64,000 nucleotides of DNA from Verrucomicrobiaceae bacterium (GCA_015075365.1 JABTUN010000003.1:975060-1039059); one strand, 5' to 3'; shown: positions 15,864 through 23,435, numbered from the stretch's first letter. Numbers and translations: made by a program. Notes: generated from the sequence alone by a model not told the origin.

Positions 15864-16703
15864 ATGTGCCCGTGGCATCCCTTTCTCGCCCTGTTCATCG
15901 CCCTCCCGCTCTCCGCGGCTGATCCCCTCGAGCTGAAACTCTGGCCCGCCGGCGCGCCGGGAAAGATGCAGCCGCATTCCCAGGCCACCGCCGACTTCAT
16001 CCGCACCAAGGCCGGCAAAAGCACCATCACCGACATCCACGAGCCCGCCATCACCGTCTTTCGTCCCGCCAAACCGAACGGCACCAGCGTCATCGTCGCC
16101 CCCGGCGGCGGTTATGTCTTCCTCTCCGCCATCCACGAGGGCAGCCAGGTTTGCGAATGGCTCAACACCCTCGGCGTCACCGGCATCCTCCTCAAATACC
16201 GCACCCCCACCCGCGACGAGGCCGCCCCGCACGAAAAACCCGTTCAGGACGCCGCCCGGGCCATCGCCATCGTCCGCGAGCATGCGCAGGACTGGGGCCT
16301 CGACCCCCGGCGGGTCGGGCTGCTCGGCTTCAGCGCCGGTGGCAATCTGCTCGCCCACCTCGCCTGTGATCGTCCCGCGGCCGCCGCCCTGCCGGACTTC
16401 GGCATCATGATCTACGGCGGCGGCTTCATCGACGCCAAGCAGGGCCCCGCCAGGCTCAAGGAAGGCTTCACCGTGCCCGCCGGCGCCCCGCCGATGTTCC
16501 TCGCCTGCGCCCATGATGACGGCCAGAACCCCGTCGCCGCCACGCTGCTCTACCTCGAATACCAAAAGCACGGCATCCCCTGTGAGATCCACCTCTTTAG
16601 CCGGGGCGGCCACGGCTTCGGCATGCGCCAGGCCGGCCACCCCATCAACCACTGGCCGCAGCGCTGCGCCGACTGGATGCAGGCCATGGGCTGGCTGCCG
16701 TAG
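15864..16703 (+). CDS. Secreted alpha/beta-hydrolase, acetyl-xylan-esterase-like
   Basis: This exported esterase of the alpha/beta-hydrolase fold (279 residues, signal peptide ending near LSAAD) has the oxyanion loop VAPGGGYVFL. The nucleophile motif GFSAGG places the Ser at about 157, the acid lies in LACAHDDGQNP, and the catalytic His lies in SRGGHGFGMR. Family relatives de-acetylate plant polysaccharides. The small body of 279 residues is normal for the family. It stands alone between two repeat regions. Confidence 0.88.
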   Translation: MCPWHPFLALFIALPLSAADPLELKLWPAGAPGKMQPHSQATADFIRTKAGKSTITDIHEPAITVFRPAKPNGTSVIVAPGGGYVFLSAIHEGSQVCEWLNTLGVTGILLKYRTPTRDEAAPHEKPVQDAARAIAIVREHAQDWGLDPRRVGLLGFSAGGNLLAHLACDRPAAAALPDFGIMIYGGGFIDAKQGPARLKEGFTVPAGAPPMFLACAHDDGQNPVAATLLYLEYQKHGIPCEIHLFSRGGHGFGMRQAGHPINHWPQRCADWMQAMGWLP

Positions 16704-16776
16704 AGGCAACCGTACACCGGACCCTGCCTCAGTCCTCCAAGGCGCCACCGTGCTCCGCTCAGGTGCTGTCAGTGGT

Positions 16777-16836
16777 CAGAAGTCAGAGGTGAGAAGTCAG
16801 AGGTGAGAAGTCAGAGGTGAGAAGTCAGAGGTCAGA
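16777..16836. repeat. 14-bp tandem repeat GAAGTCAGAGGTGA
   Basis: Four tandem copies of the 14-base unit are visible, with the last one altered (CAGAGGTCAGACGTGAGACG). A related stray copy lies at about 16930-16951. Similar purine-rich sequence occurs in other gaps of the window. Confidence 0.85.
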
Positions 16837-16850
16837 CGTGAGACGTTGAG

Positions 16851-16977
16851 GTGCGCGGAGCGCGTTGGTCGTTCAGGTAGGGACGCGCTGTGCCGCGTCC
16901 GACAACTTCCGGCGGCCTTGGACGAGGCGGAAGTCAGAGGTGAGACGTGAGTGGTGCGCGGAGCGCGTTGGTCGTTC
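16851..16977. repeat. 24-bp direct duplication
   Basis: The 24 bases beginning GTGCGCGGAGCGCGTTGG and ending TCGTTC occur exactly at 16851-16874 and 16954-16977. Both copies are preceded by the GAGACGT-type repeat, so the unit duplicated is probably larger than 24 bp. Confidence 0.85.
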
Positions 16978-17030
16978 GGGAGGTGTCCGAAAGTTTGTGT
17001 TTCGGGGATTGGATTCAGGGTTTGGGGGTG

Positions 17031-17080
17031 GCTGCATTCACCGGGCGGATGATCCCACCGCCTGCGCCGCCGTCATGGCC
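17031..17080. repeat. ~50-bp flank motif shared with right-edge array
   Basis: This block (GCATTCACCGGGCGGATGAT then CCCACCGCCTGCGCCGCCGT then CATGGCC) reappears with one extra C at about 63673-63722, next to the third array. Here it lies 24 bp before the first 21-bp array. Confidence 0.85.
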
Positions 17081-17103
17081 AAAGGCGATGGAGGCCGCAT
17101 TGG

Positions 17104-17376
17104 CCCCACACGCGCGCACATCCGGCCCCTTCGCGCGCTTGTCCGCCCCACACACGCGCACATCCGGCCCCTTCGCGCGCTTGTCCGCCCCACACACGCG
17201 CACATCCGCCCTGTTCGCACACGAGTCCGCCCCACACGCGCGGACATCCGCCCCCTTCGCGCGCTTGTCCGCCCCACATGCGCGGACATCCGGCCCCTTC
17301 GCACGCTTGTCCGCCCTACATGCGCGCACATCCGGCCCATTCGCACACGAGTCCGCCCCACACGCGCGCTTGTGGG
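17104..17376. repeat. 21-bp tandem array A, 13 units
   Basis: Thirteen consecutive 21-base units without a single indel run from 17104. Odd units start CCCCACRCGCGCRCA and even units start GCCCCTTCGCGCGCTTG (or a TTCGCACACGA variant); nearly all end TCCG, so the higher-order unit is 42 bp. The frame ends (CCC, CGCGC, TCCG) are constant and the blocks between them vary. No ribosome binding site or codon bias supports translation. Confidence 0.93.
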
Positions 17377-17390
17377 GCGGATTCATGCGC

Positions 17391-17474
17391 GATGTGACCT
17401 CACTTGTGGGAAATGTGAGGTCACATTTCCGAAATCGGAGCTCACTTTTCTCAAAGTTGATCTCACGTTCGACC
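17391..17474. repeat. 21-bp tandem array A', 4 units, with 12-bp hairpin
   Basis: Four 21-base units follow array A out of phase by 14 bp and with a different consensus, sharing TCAC at units' positions 10-13. The first two units form a perfect 12-bp inverted repeat, ATGTGACCTCAC (17392-17403) and GTGAGGTCACAT (17415-17426). Confidence 0.85.
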
Positions 17475-17612
17475 GGCGTGGCCTCCCCAGTCTCAACAAC
17501 GGCCTGAAGACCGGCCCAAGCGCCCTCTTATTGAGACTGGCCGGGATGACGGTGGGTGACGGGCGGCAAAAGACGTGAGTTTGTGCCGGTGAAACTCGTC
17601 GCCCCCCCGATC

Positions 17613-17675
17613 CTGCGGGACCGCAAACTCGATCTGCGGGACCGCAAACTCAATTTGGAGGACGGTCCATTCTGC
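17613..17675. repeat. 21-bp tandem array A'', 2 good units plus a degenerate one
   Basis: Two near-identical 21-base units starting CTGCGGGACCGCAAACTC (17613 and 17634) are followed by a degenerate third. The consensus is unrelated to arrays A and A' but the period is the same. Confidence 0.8.
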
Positions 17676-17781
17676 CCGCGGCTCCCGGTTTGGGGCTGGC
17701 CGCTGCGCGGTTGCCGGGGAGGTGGCAGGCACGAAAAAGAGCCAGATCGGCCATCAGGGCGGGCCGGGGCGTGGGACGGTT

Positions 17782-17908
17782 GTGTTCCGGGCGCAAAAAA
17801 GAGCGTGAGCAGCTTCATGGCGAGAGCGCGGCTAGTTGAGGTCCGCCTCAGGAATCACGCGGAGAATATCAAACCGGCCGTTTTTTTGGGAAGAGGGATT
17901 TTTCGCCC
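17782..17908. repeat. ~125-bp direct repeat DR1
   Basis: This copy is about 88% identical to the sequence at 20434-20561, starting GTGTTCCGGG and running through AGAGCGTGAGCAGCTTCATG, GTCCGCCTCAGGAATCACGC and a T-run. Inside lies a small hairpin, TGAGG-TCCG-CCTCA. It ends about 20 bp before the intI stop. Confidence 0.9.
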
Positions 17909-17926
17909 CTGAACGGGTCTCCCGCC

Positions 17927-18940
17927 TCACAGATCATCCAGCGGGCTGGTGATCTCTCCGCGCATCGCCTTGGCGAGCTGCAAATAGATTTCCGTCGTGC
18001 GCACATCCGCATGGCCGAGGAGTTCCTTGATGCTGCGGATGTCGATGCCTTTGAGCACGAGGTGCGTGGCGAAGGAATGCCGCAGCGCATGTGCCGTCAC
18101 CCGCTTGGCTAATCCCGCCAGTTTCGCCGCCCGCTCTAGTTCGCGCGTGATGGCGATCTCATGTAGGTGATGCCGCCCGCGTCCGTAAGCACGGCTCCCC
18201 GTGCGTGGGCTGCCATCCCGCTCCAAGTCGTTCCATACTTTGGCGGAGGGGAGAAACCAAAACCACGGCCAGCTCTCTGCGGCTTTCGGGTTCTTCATGT
18301 CATAGGCCTTCGGCATCGCCACGCCCGGCACCCCGTCTCTCCGGTCAGCATCGAAGACGGCCCGTACTTGTTTCAAGTGCTCTTCGATGGGGTGCAGCAG
18401 GCTTTTCGGCAATGTGATGACTCGGTCCTTGTCGCCCTTGCCACCCCGCACCTCGATCTTCCCTCCGCTTACATCCACATCTTTGATCCGCAGTGCCAAG
18501 ACCTCGGCGACTCGCAACCCGCAACCGTACAGCAGCTTGACCGCCAGTCCCGCCGCACCCTTCACGCCTGCCAGCAGTGTCTTCACTTCTTCTTGCGTCA
18601 AAACCACTGGCAGATACTTCGACCGTTTTGCCCGCACCGCATCAAGCCCCTCCAGTTCCATTTTGAGCACCTCTCGGTATAAAAACACCAGCGCGTTCAG
18701 GGCCTGATTTTGGGAGGAGGCCGTTAGGTTCTTGTTCACGGCCAGATTGGTCAAAAAGGCCGCCACCTCTTCCGTCCCCATCTCCGCCGGGTGCCGCATC
18801 CTCCCCGATGCCTGCGCTTGGAAGAGCACATAGCGCTTGTACCAGTGAATGTACGTCTCCTCTGTCCGGGGCGAGTATTGTTTGAGGCGGAGCACGCCAC
18901 GCAGCTTGTCCTCCAGTTTGGCTTCCGGTTTGTTGCTCAT
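17927..18940 (-). CDS. intI: Integron-type tyrosine recombinase
   Basis: This site-specific recombinase has 337 residues and the catalytic set Arg143 (GCGLRVAE), Lys171, His284, Arg287 (HALRHSF), His310 (LLGHAD) and Tyr319. Between patches II and III it has the ~50-residue insertion that marks integron integrases (KNPKAAESWPWFWFLPSAK, then GRGRHHLHE). Its N-terminal core-binding domain has YSPRTEETYIHWYKRY and PAEMGTEEVAAFLTNLAV, also IntI-like. The gene points left. In an integron, the attI site and cassettes would lie to its right, transcribed rightwards. No attC-like cassette array was recognised there; instead there are repeats and two rightward genes. Confidence 0.9.
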   Translation of the reverse strand: MSNKPEAKLEDKLRGVLRLKQYSPRTEETYIHWYKRYVLFQAQASGRMRHPAEMGTEEVAAFLTNLAVNKNLTASSQNQALNALVFLYREVLKMELEGLDAVRAKRSKYLPVVLTQEEVKTLLAGVKGAAGLAVKLLYGCGLRVAEVLALRIKDVDVSGGKIEVRGGKGDKDRVITLPKSLLHPIEEHLKQVRAVFDADRRDGVPGVAMPKAYDMKNPKAAESWPWFWFLPSAKVWNDLERDGSPRTGSRAYGRGRHHLHEIAITRELERAAKLAGLAKRVTAHALRHSFATHLVLKGIDIRSIKELLGHADVRTTEIYLQLAKAMRGEITSPLDDL

Positions 18941-19117
18941 AGAACAGTCCCACTATCCAGTATGTGAGTGATATTCTACTTTTTTGTTGCCCGAGTACGG
19001 CATAGGCGGCTAAAACGACATCATGAAGACAAAAACCCGTGATATTCCCGTCAAAGTGTCGGCTATAAAGCTGCTGACAAACCTCACGATCTGTGAATGA
19101 TCTTCAATGTTATTTAC

Positions 19118-19335
19118 CTTACGGCCTGAAAGGCCCTTTGGGTTCAGCCCAGGCCTGTATTTGCCCGTGTTGTGGAAGGATCGCAGCACTCTGAAAGAGT
19201 GCGGGAGAACGTTCGCAGCTTCTCCTGCGCTCTGTCAAAGCGCCGGGTTTTACTCGTGGCACACCCAGGGTTTGCGTGGCTTCGCCACTCCAACCCTGGG
19301 CTGGATTCCTGGAGGCTTTCAGCCTCCTTCGAATC
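19118..19335. repeat. Hairpin-rich intergenic element
   Basis: Four short inverted repeats follow one another: GGCCTGAAAGGCC, GCACTCTGAAAGAGTGC, CCCAGGGT...ACCCTGGG (with a GTGGC-TTC-GCCAC inner stem) and GGAGGCTTTCAGCCTCC. A degenerate relative of the last two lies at about 44870-44930. The repeated hairpins suggest a non-autonomous element or RNA structure, but no boundaries were identified. Confidence 0.7.
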
Positions 19336-19739
19336 AGACATTCTTTTCGAGAACCGGTCTAGCTGTTGGCATGACCGAGTGACGATGGATGAGCATTCGA
19401 TGGTTGATTGCTGAGGTTTGGAACCACGCGTGATCCGGCCTTGCGGTGGAAATGATGACGAGCAGTTCATTTCATGCGCCCCTTCCAAGGAGAGGCCCCT
19501 GCCAAGGGCCTCCAGCCGGGACTTGGCAAGTCCCGCTCCTTGCGCTGTCATCCGCCCCTTCGCGCCTTCCGACACGGCGCGTGATTCATGCGCCAGCAAA
19601 GTCGCCCTCTTGCTCTGCAAGAGGAGCCCAAGCACAGTCCCCGCCGAAGGGGCAGGCACGGTCGGAAAGCCGGCGCGGCAGACGGGCGGCTCCAGCGGCC
19701 CCCACCGCCCTTTTCCCCACGCAGGTGGCGGGTTCGAGG

Positions 19740-20180
19740 CTTCAAAAGGAAATTCCGCGCAGCACCCCGGAGAGTCCGGAGCCTCGTGCGGAAATGCCGC
19801 GCGGCACCCCCGAGAGTGCAGCGCCTCAAAAGGAATTTCCGCGCGGCAGATCCCAGACTGCGGCCCCTCGAAAGGAAATTCCGCGTGGCATGTCGCAGAC
19901 GGCGCTCCCTCAAAAGGAAATTCCGCGCGGCGTGTCGCACACTGCGACCCCTCAAAAGGAAATTCCGCGCGGCATGTCGCAGGCTGCGACCCCTCAAAAG
20001 GAAATTCCGCGCGGCATGTCGCAGACGGCGACCCCTCGAAAGGAATTTCCGCGCGGCGTGTTGCAGACTGCCACTCCTCGAAAGGAATTTCCGCACACCG
20101 TTCCGGACATGGCTGCGTGCCGTCCGGAAATTCCGCGCAGCGCTCCGGACATGGCCGCCCGCCGCTCGGAAATCCTGTGG
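19740..20180. repeat. 42-bp tandem array B, ~10.5 units
   Basis: Ten complete 42-base units, with no indels, start at 19740, 19782, 19824 and so on to 20118, then a partial one. The conserved half is CCTCAAAAGGAAATTCCGCG (a GGAAATTCC / GGAATTTCC core that is close to a palindrome). The other half, GGCATGTCGCAGACTGCGAC, is more variable and switches to a TCCGGACATGGC type in the last units. The period is exactly twice the 21 bp of the neighbouring arrays. Confidence 0.93.
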
Positions 20181-20433
20181 AGCGCCGCCAGGGCACGGAG
20201 ACGACCGCAGCGATGGGTAGCCGAGCCTCCCTGGCTCACTACCCACCCGAATCTCCCATGGATAGCCGCGATTCATGGCCAGTTGCTCCTTTCAAGGCTC
20301 CGATTCTGCTCCCGGAGGCCCCTGCGCCTGATCCTCCTCGTCTCAACGTTTCGCTTCGCGGCTTCGAAGTCCCCTCTGCCAGTCTCCGCGTCTGGCTAAC
20401 GCTCCTCGCCCACGGCGACCGCAGCGCGGCGTC

Positions 20434-20561
20434 GTGTTCCGGGATCAAAAAAGAGCGTGAGCAGCTTCATGGCGAGACCGCGGCTGGTTGAGGTCCGCCT
20501 CAGGAATCACGCGGAGAATGCCAAAACCGCCGTTTTTTTTGGAAGAGAGATTTTTTGGCCC
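20434..20561. repeat. ~125-bp direct repeat DR2
   Basis: Second copy of the repeat at 17782-17908, in the same orientation, 2652 bp away. Together they bracket intI, the hairpin element and array B. It ends about 90 bp before the BRCT gene. Confidence 0.9.
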
Positions 20562-20654
20562 TTTAGCACACAGTAGGATTCGGGCGCGACTGATCATCCT
20601 GAGACTCGACAAGCCAAAAGTCTTGTCACAATCATGCTCCCTCGAATCAGTTTT

Positions 20655-21560
20655 ATGGAATACGAAATCTCAATGACCAATGCCGGCTTCACGCGGAGAC
20701 AGCGTGTGGATCGTGCCATTCACACCTTAGAGGGCATCCTCAAGGGAATCGCTTTGGATGGAGCCATCACCACCGATGAGGCTCGGGAGCTCAAAGACTG
20801 GTGTGAAGACCACCGGGCTCTGATTGGCAATCACCCGTTCACCGAATTGATTCCGAAAATCGATGCGGCACTTGCTGATGGTGTCATCGACTCGGAGGAG
20901 CAGGCTGACATCCTCTGGCTTTGCCAGAATCTGAGTTCGGATAGCATCTACTATGATGACATCACGTCGGACATCCAACGGCTGCAAGGGATCCTTCATG
21001 GCATCCTAGCGGACGGGCATATCAGCGATGACGAGATCAAACAGTTGAGTGAATGGGTTGATTCGCACAGCAGCCTCAAGGGTTGTTATCCTTATGATGA
21101 GATCGACTCGCTCCTCACCCAGGTCCTGCGCGACGGGAAAGTGAGTGAGGAGGAGCGGGCGATGCTTTCCGATTTCTTCGAGGACTTCATTTCCTACTCA
21201 CTGTCGAAGCGTATGCAAAACGCCCGCGAAAGGCGTTCCGCTCCTCGCCAAACACTCAAGGGGTTGTGTGCCAGTTGCCCGGAACTCGTTTTTCAGGAAC
21301 GGTGCTATTGCTTCACCGGGGCTTCCACTCGCGCTCCAAGATCGAAAATTGCGTCCTTGGTGGAGAGCCTGGGTGGAGCGTTCTCTTCATCTGTGACGCC
21401 CAAAGTTCATTTCCTCGTGGTGGGCGCGAACGGAAACCCTGCGTGGGCCTATTCTTGTTATGGTCGCAAAGTGGAGCAGGCCATGAAGCTACGGGCCGAA
21501 GGACATTCACTGGTCATTGTGCACGAGAATGACTTCTGGGATGCCGCTCAAGATGGCTGA
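20655..21560 (+). CDS. TerB-like / BRCT domain protein
   Basis: The 301-residue product has two tandem helical modules of the TerB type (IHTLEGILKGIALDGAIT, then LQGILHGILADGHISDDEI), each with the pattern of acidic residues seen in tellurite-resistance-like domains. It ends in a ligase-type BRCT domain (YCFTGASTRAPRSKIASLV ... HFLVVGANGNP ... HENDFWDA). BRCT domains bind phosphopeptides or DNA ends, so a DNA-transaction or signalling role is likely. Starts at 20634 and 20673 are also possible, and no strong ribosome binding site decides between them. It follows the second direct repeat and is AT-richer than the housekeeping genes, which fits transfer. Confidence 0.75.
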   Translation: MEYEISMTNAGFTRRQRVDRAIHTLEGILKGIALDGAITTDEARELKDWCEDHRALIGNHPFTELIPKIDAALADGVIDSEEQADILWLCQNLSSDSIYYDDITSDIQRLQGILHGILADGHISDDEIKQLSEWVDSHSSLKGCYPYDEIDSLLTQVLRDGKVSEEERAMLSDFFEDFISYSLSKRMQNARERRSAPRQTLKGLCASCPELVFQERCYCFTGASTRAPRSKIASLVESLGGAFSSSVTPKVHFLVVGANGNPAWAYSCYGRKVEQAMKLRAEGHSLVIVHENDFWDAAQDG

Positions 21561-21699
21561 GGCACACGAGTTTGATTTTGTTTGATCAAGCTTTGGAATC
21601 AGATCGCCATCCGAACTTCGCCCAGCCGCAACGATGCCTAAAATGTCGCTGACCTGCACACCTCTTAAATAGTCCGATTCCCGCGTGTTGGGCACTCTT

Positions 21700-22164
21700 A
21701 TGGAGAAAAAATCAGAAACAAAAACAACCTCGTTGCTCGCAGGTGTGGCGGGTGAGTATTTCGTTGCAGCAGAGCTCTCTCGCAGAGGCTGGATTGCCTC
21801 CATTTCGCTTCGTAATACCCGTGGTATTGATATTCTCGCCACCAACGCTGATGCCAGCCGCTCGGCTACGATACAATGTAAGACCAGTCAGGGGGCAAAG
21901 GCTGCTTGGATACTGAATGAAAAATCCGAATCATTTGTGTCGGGTTCGCATTTCTATGTGTTTGTCGTCCTTCAGGGATTGCTTGAACGCCCAAGGTTTT
22001 ACATCGTTCCGAGCGGGGATGTCGCAGAGAGCGTTCGACTGGACCATGCCAGATGGCTCAGCGAACCCGGACGAGGCGGACGCCCACATGCGGATAACAG
22101 CATCAGGAAGTTCGAAGACAAAGAAGGCAAGTATCTCGAAAGGTGGAACTTACTTGGGCTTTGA
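21700..22164 (+). CDS. PD-(D/E)XK-like nuclease-fold protein
   Basis: This 154-residue protein shows the core pattern of a PD-(D/E)XK domain: GVAGEYFVAAELSRRGW (Glu in the first helix), RGIDILATN (Asp) and TIQCKTS (Gln-x-Lys). It resembles the Holliday-junction-resolvase-like or DUF4365-type nuclease folds used in defence and repair systems. The start at 21700 is favoured over the frame start at 21685. The gene is AT-richer than its neighbours, lies 139 bp after the BRCT gene in the same direction, and ends 42 bp from the convergent radical SAM gene. Whether the two accessory genes function together is unknown. Confidence 0.65.
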   Translation: MEKKSETKTTSLLAGVAGEYFVAAELSRRGWIASISLRNTRGIDILATNADASRSATIQCKTSQGAKAAWILNEKSESFVSGSHFYVFVVLQGLLERPRFYIVPSGDVAESVRLDHARWLSEPGRGGRPHADNSIRKFEDKEGKYLERWNLLGL

Positions 22165-22206
22165 TTGGATTTATCAACACACACGCATAGCGGAAACTGT
22201 CCCCCA

Positions 22207-23424
22207 TCACACCCCCCTCTTCTTCTCCAGCCCGCGATAGACGCCGAAGTCGTTGAAGAAGAATTTTTTGGCGAGCCAGTACATCCAGTGCTTCTCGGGG
22301 ATCTCCTCGCCTTCGCGCCATTGGCTGGTGCGCGGGGTCATGCTCTCGATCTCGGCCATGGCGGTCTGGCGGATGGTGCTGTCCTTGGCGGTGTGCTTCG
22401 TGACAACGGCCTTCACGAGGTCGGGACGCTCGAGGACGATGCAGCCGCGGGTGTTTTCGGCGGCGATGGTGCGGAAGTCGCGCAGGAACTCGCTTTTCGT
22501 GAAGACATCAAAGAGGTCGTCGGTGGTGCGGACGCTTTCCTTGGCGAACTGGATGATGGGGCAGGGCTCGATGGCACCGGTGGGGCTGATGTGGTGGCTG
22601 ATGCCATTGGCCATGGGGCAGAGCGCCTGGCCCTGGTGGTCGTAGTAGGCATCGACGATGGCGATGGGCAGCTTCGCCCGCATGTTGACGACGAAGCGGC
22701 GCACCTGCGTGATCTGATCGGGCGTGAGGGCGAGCTCGGCGCTGATTTTCGGCCCGACGGGGCGGTAGGTGTGATACCAGGCGTAGTGGACGCCCATGTC
22801 GATGAGGCGGCGCAGCCAGGTCTCGGTGAGGAGGTCGTCGATGTTCGTCTTGCAGAGGCTGGTGGCCACGCCGGTGAGCACGCGGGCGTCGAGGCAGTTT
22901 TGCAGGCCGCGGAGGGTGCGGGTGAGCACGTCGGTCTTGCCGCGGCGCTCGTTGCTGACGACCTCGGTGCCCTCGATGCTGACGAGCGGGGTGATGTTCC
23001 CGAGCTGGCGCATGGCGGTGGCGGCTTTCTCGGTGATCATCTGGCCGTTCGTGAAGACCTGGAAGTAGGCGTCCGGGTGCATGGCGAGGAAGTCGAAGAG
23101 CTCCGGGTGCATGAAGGGCTCGCCGCCGAGGATGCCGAAGAAGGCATTCCCGCGGCGCTTGGCGTCGTTCACGATCTTGTTCAGCTCGTCGAGGTTCAGC
23201 GACTCGCGCGGCTTATCGACATCGACCCAGCAGCCCTGGCAGCGGAGGTTGCAGGAGTTCAGGATGGAGATGTAGAAGAAGGGCGGGAAGAACTGCCCCT
23301 GCTTCATGCGCTGCTTGTGCAGCATCACGGACCGCGCCCCCTTGTAACCGAAATTCCAGCCGATCTTCGCCAGACAAAGCGGATCGACGGTGCGCAGGAT
23401 GCGGGAGGTGAGGGAGAGGAGCAT
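22207..23424 (-). CDS. Radical SAM protein
   Basis: The product is a radical SAM enzyme (405 residues) with the cluster motif CNLRCQGCW (Cys58, Cys62, Cys65) after the strand FFYISILNS. ILGGEPFMHPELF follows, as in the HpnH-like or SPASM-like branch. Additional Cys residues (ALCPMANGISHH, EPCPIIQ, RGCIV) near the C-terminus could bind auxiliary clusters. The SAM-cleaving core is certain but the substrate is not. The gene is monocistronic as far as visible, convergent with the nuclease-fold gene, and followed upstream by repeat sequence. Confidence 0.85.
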   Translation of the reverse strand: MLLSLTSRILRTVDPLCLAKIGWNFGYKGARSVMLHKQRMKQGQFFPPFFYISILNSCNLRCQGCWVDVDKPRESLNLDELNKIVNDAKRRGNAFFGILGGEPFMHPELFDFLAMHPDAYFQVFTNGQMITEKAATAMRQLGNITPLVSIEGTEVVSNERRGKTDVLTRTLRGLQNCLDARVLTGVATSLCKTNIDDLLTETWLRRLIDMGVHYAWYHTYRPVGPKISAELALTPDQITQVRRFVVNMRAKLPIAIVDAYYDHQGQALCPMANGISHHISPTGAIEPCPIIQFAKESVRTTDDLFDVFTKSEFLRDFRTIAAENTRGCIVLERPDLVKAVVTKHTAKDSTIRQTAMAEIESMTPRTSQWREGEEIPEKHWMYWLAKKFFFNDFGVYRGLEKKRGV

Positions 23425-23435
23425 GGGGGATGTAC

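Larger units (their letters stand above)
16704..17926. other. Repeat-rich noncoding region between esterase and intI
   Basis: This 1.2-kb gap contains, in order, a 14-bp tandem repeat (16777-16836), a 24-bp duplication (16851-16874 and 16954-16977), a 50-bp motif shared with the array near the right window edge (17031-17080), three 21-bp-period arrays (17104-17675), and the first ~125-bp direct repeat (17782-17908). A continuous 237-codon open frame from 16865 to 17578 follows from the multiple-of-three repeat period and is not called as a gene. Confidence 0.7.
18941..20654. other. Noncoding region right of intI
   Basis: This 1.7-kb gap begins with the presumed intI promoter and attI area (18941-19095, no motif identified). 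It continues with a hairpin-rich element (19118-19335), a ~300-bp stretch of unknown content (GAGGCCCCTGCCAAGGG-type), the 42-bp array (19740-20180), and the second direct repeat (20434-20561). Long open frames on both strands across the 42-bp array result from its period being divisible by three. Confidence 0.6.

Noticed and set aside
16865..17578. A 237-codon heptad-repeat protein through array A
   Set aside because: Most frames stay open there because the repeat period is divisible by three. There is no ribosome binding site, no family match and no start preference, so a gene is not called.
19740..20180. Array B as a CRISPR array
   Set aside because: There are no unique spacers between conserved repeats; the whole 42-bp unit is conserved and no cas gene is nearby.
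19418..20491. A 357-codon open frame through array B (and a 350-codon frame on the other strand)
   Set aside because: Both strands are open for the same arithmetic reason, and neither shows codon bias or a credible start.
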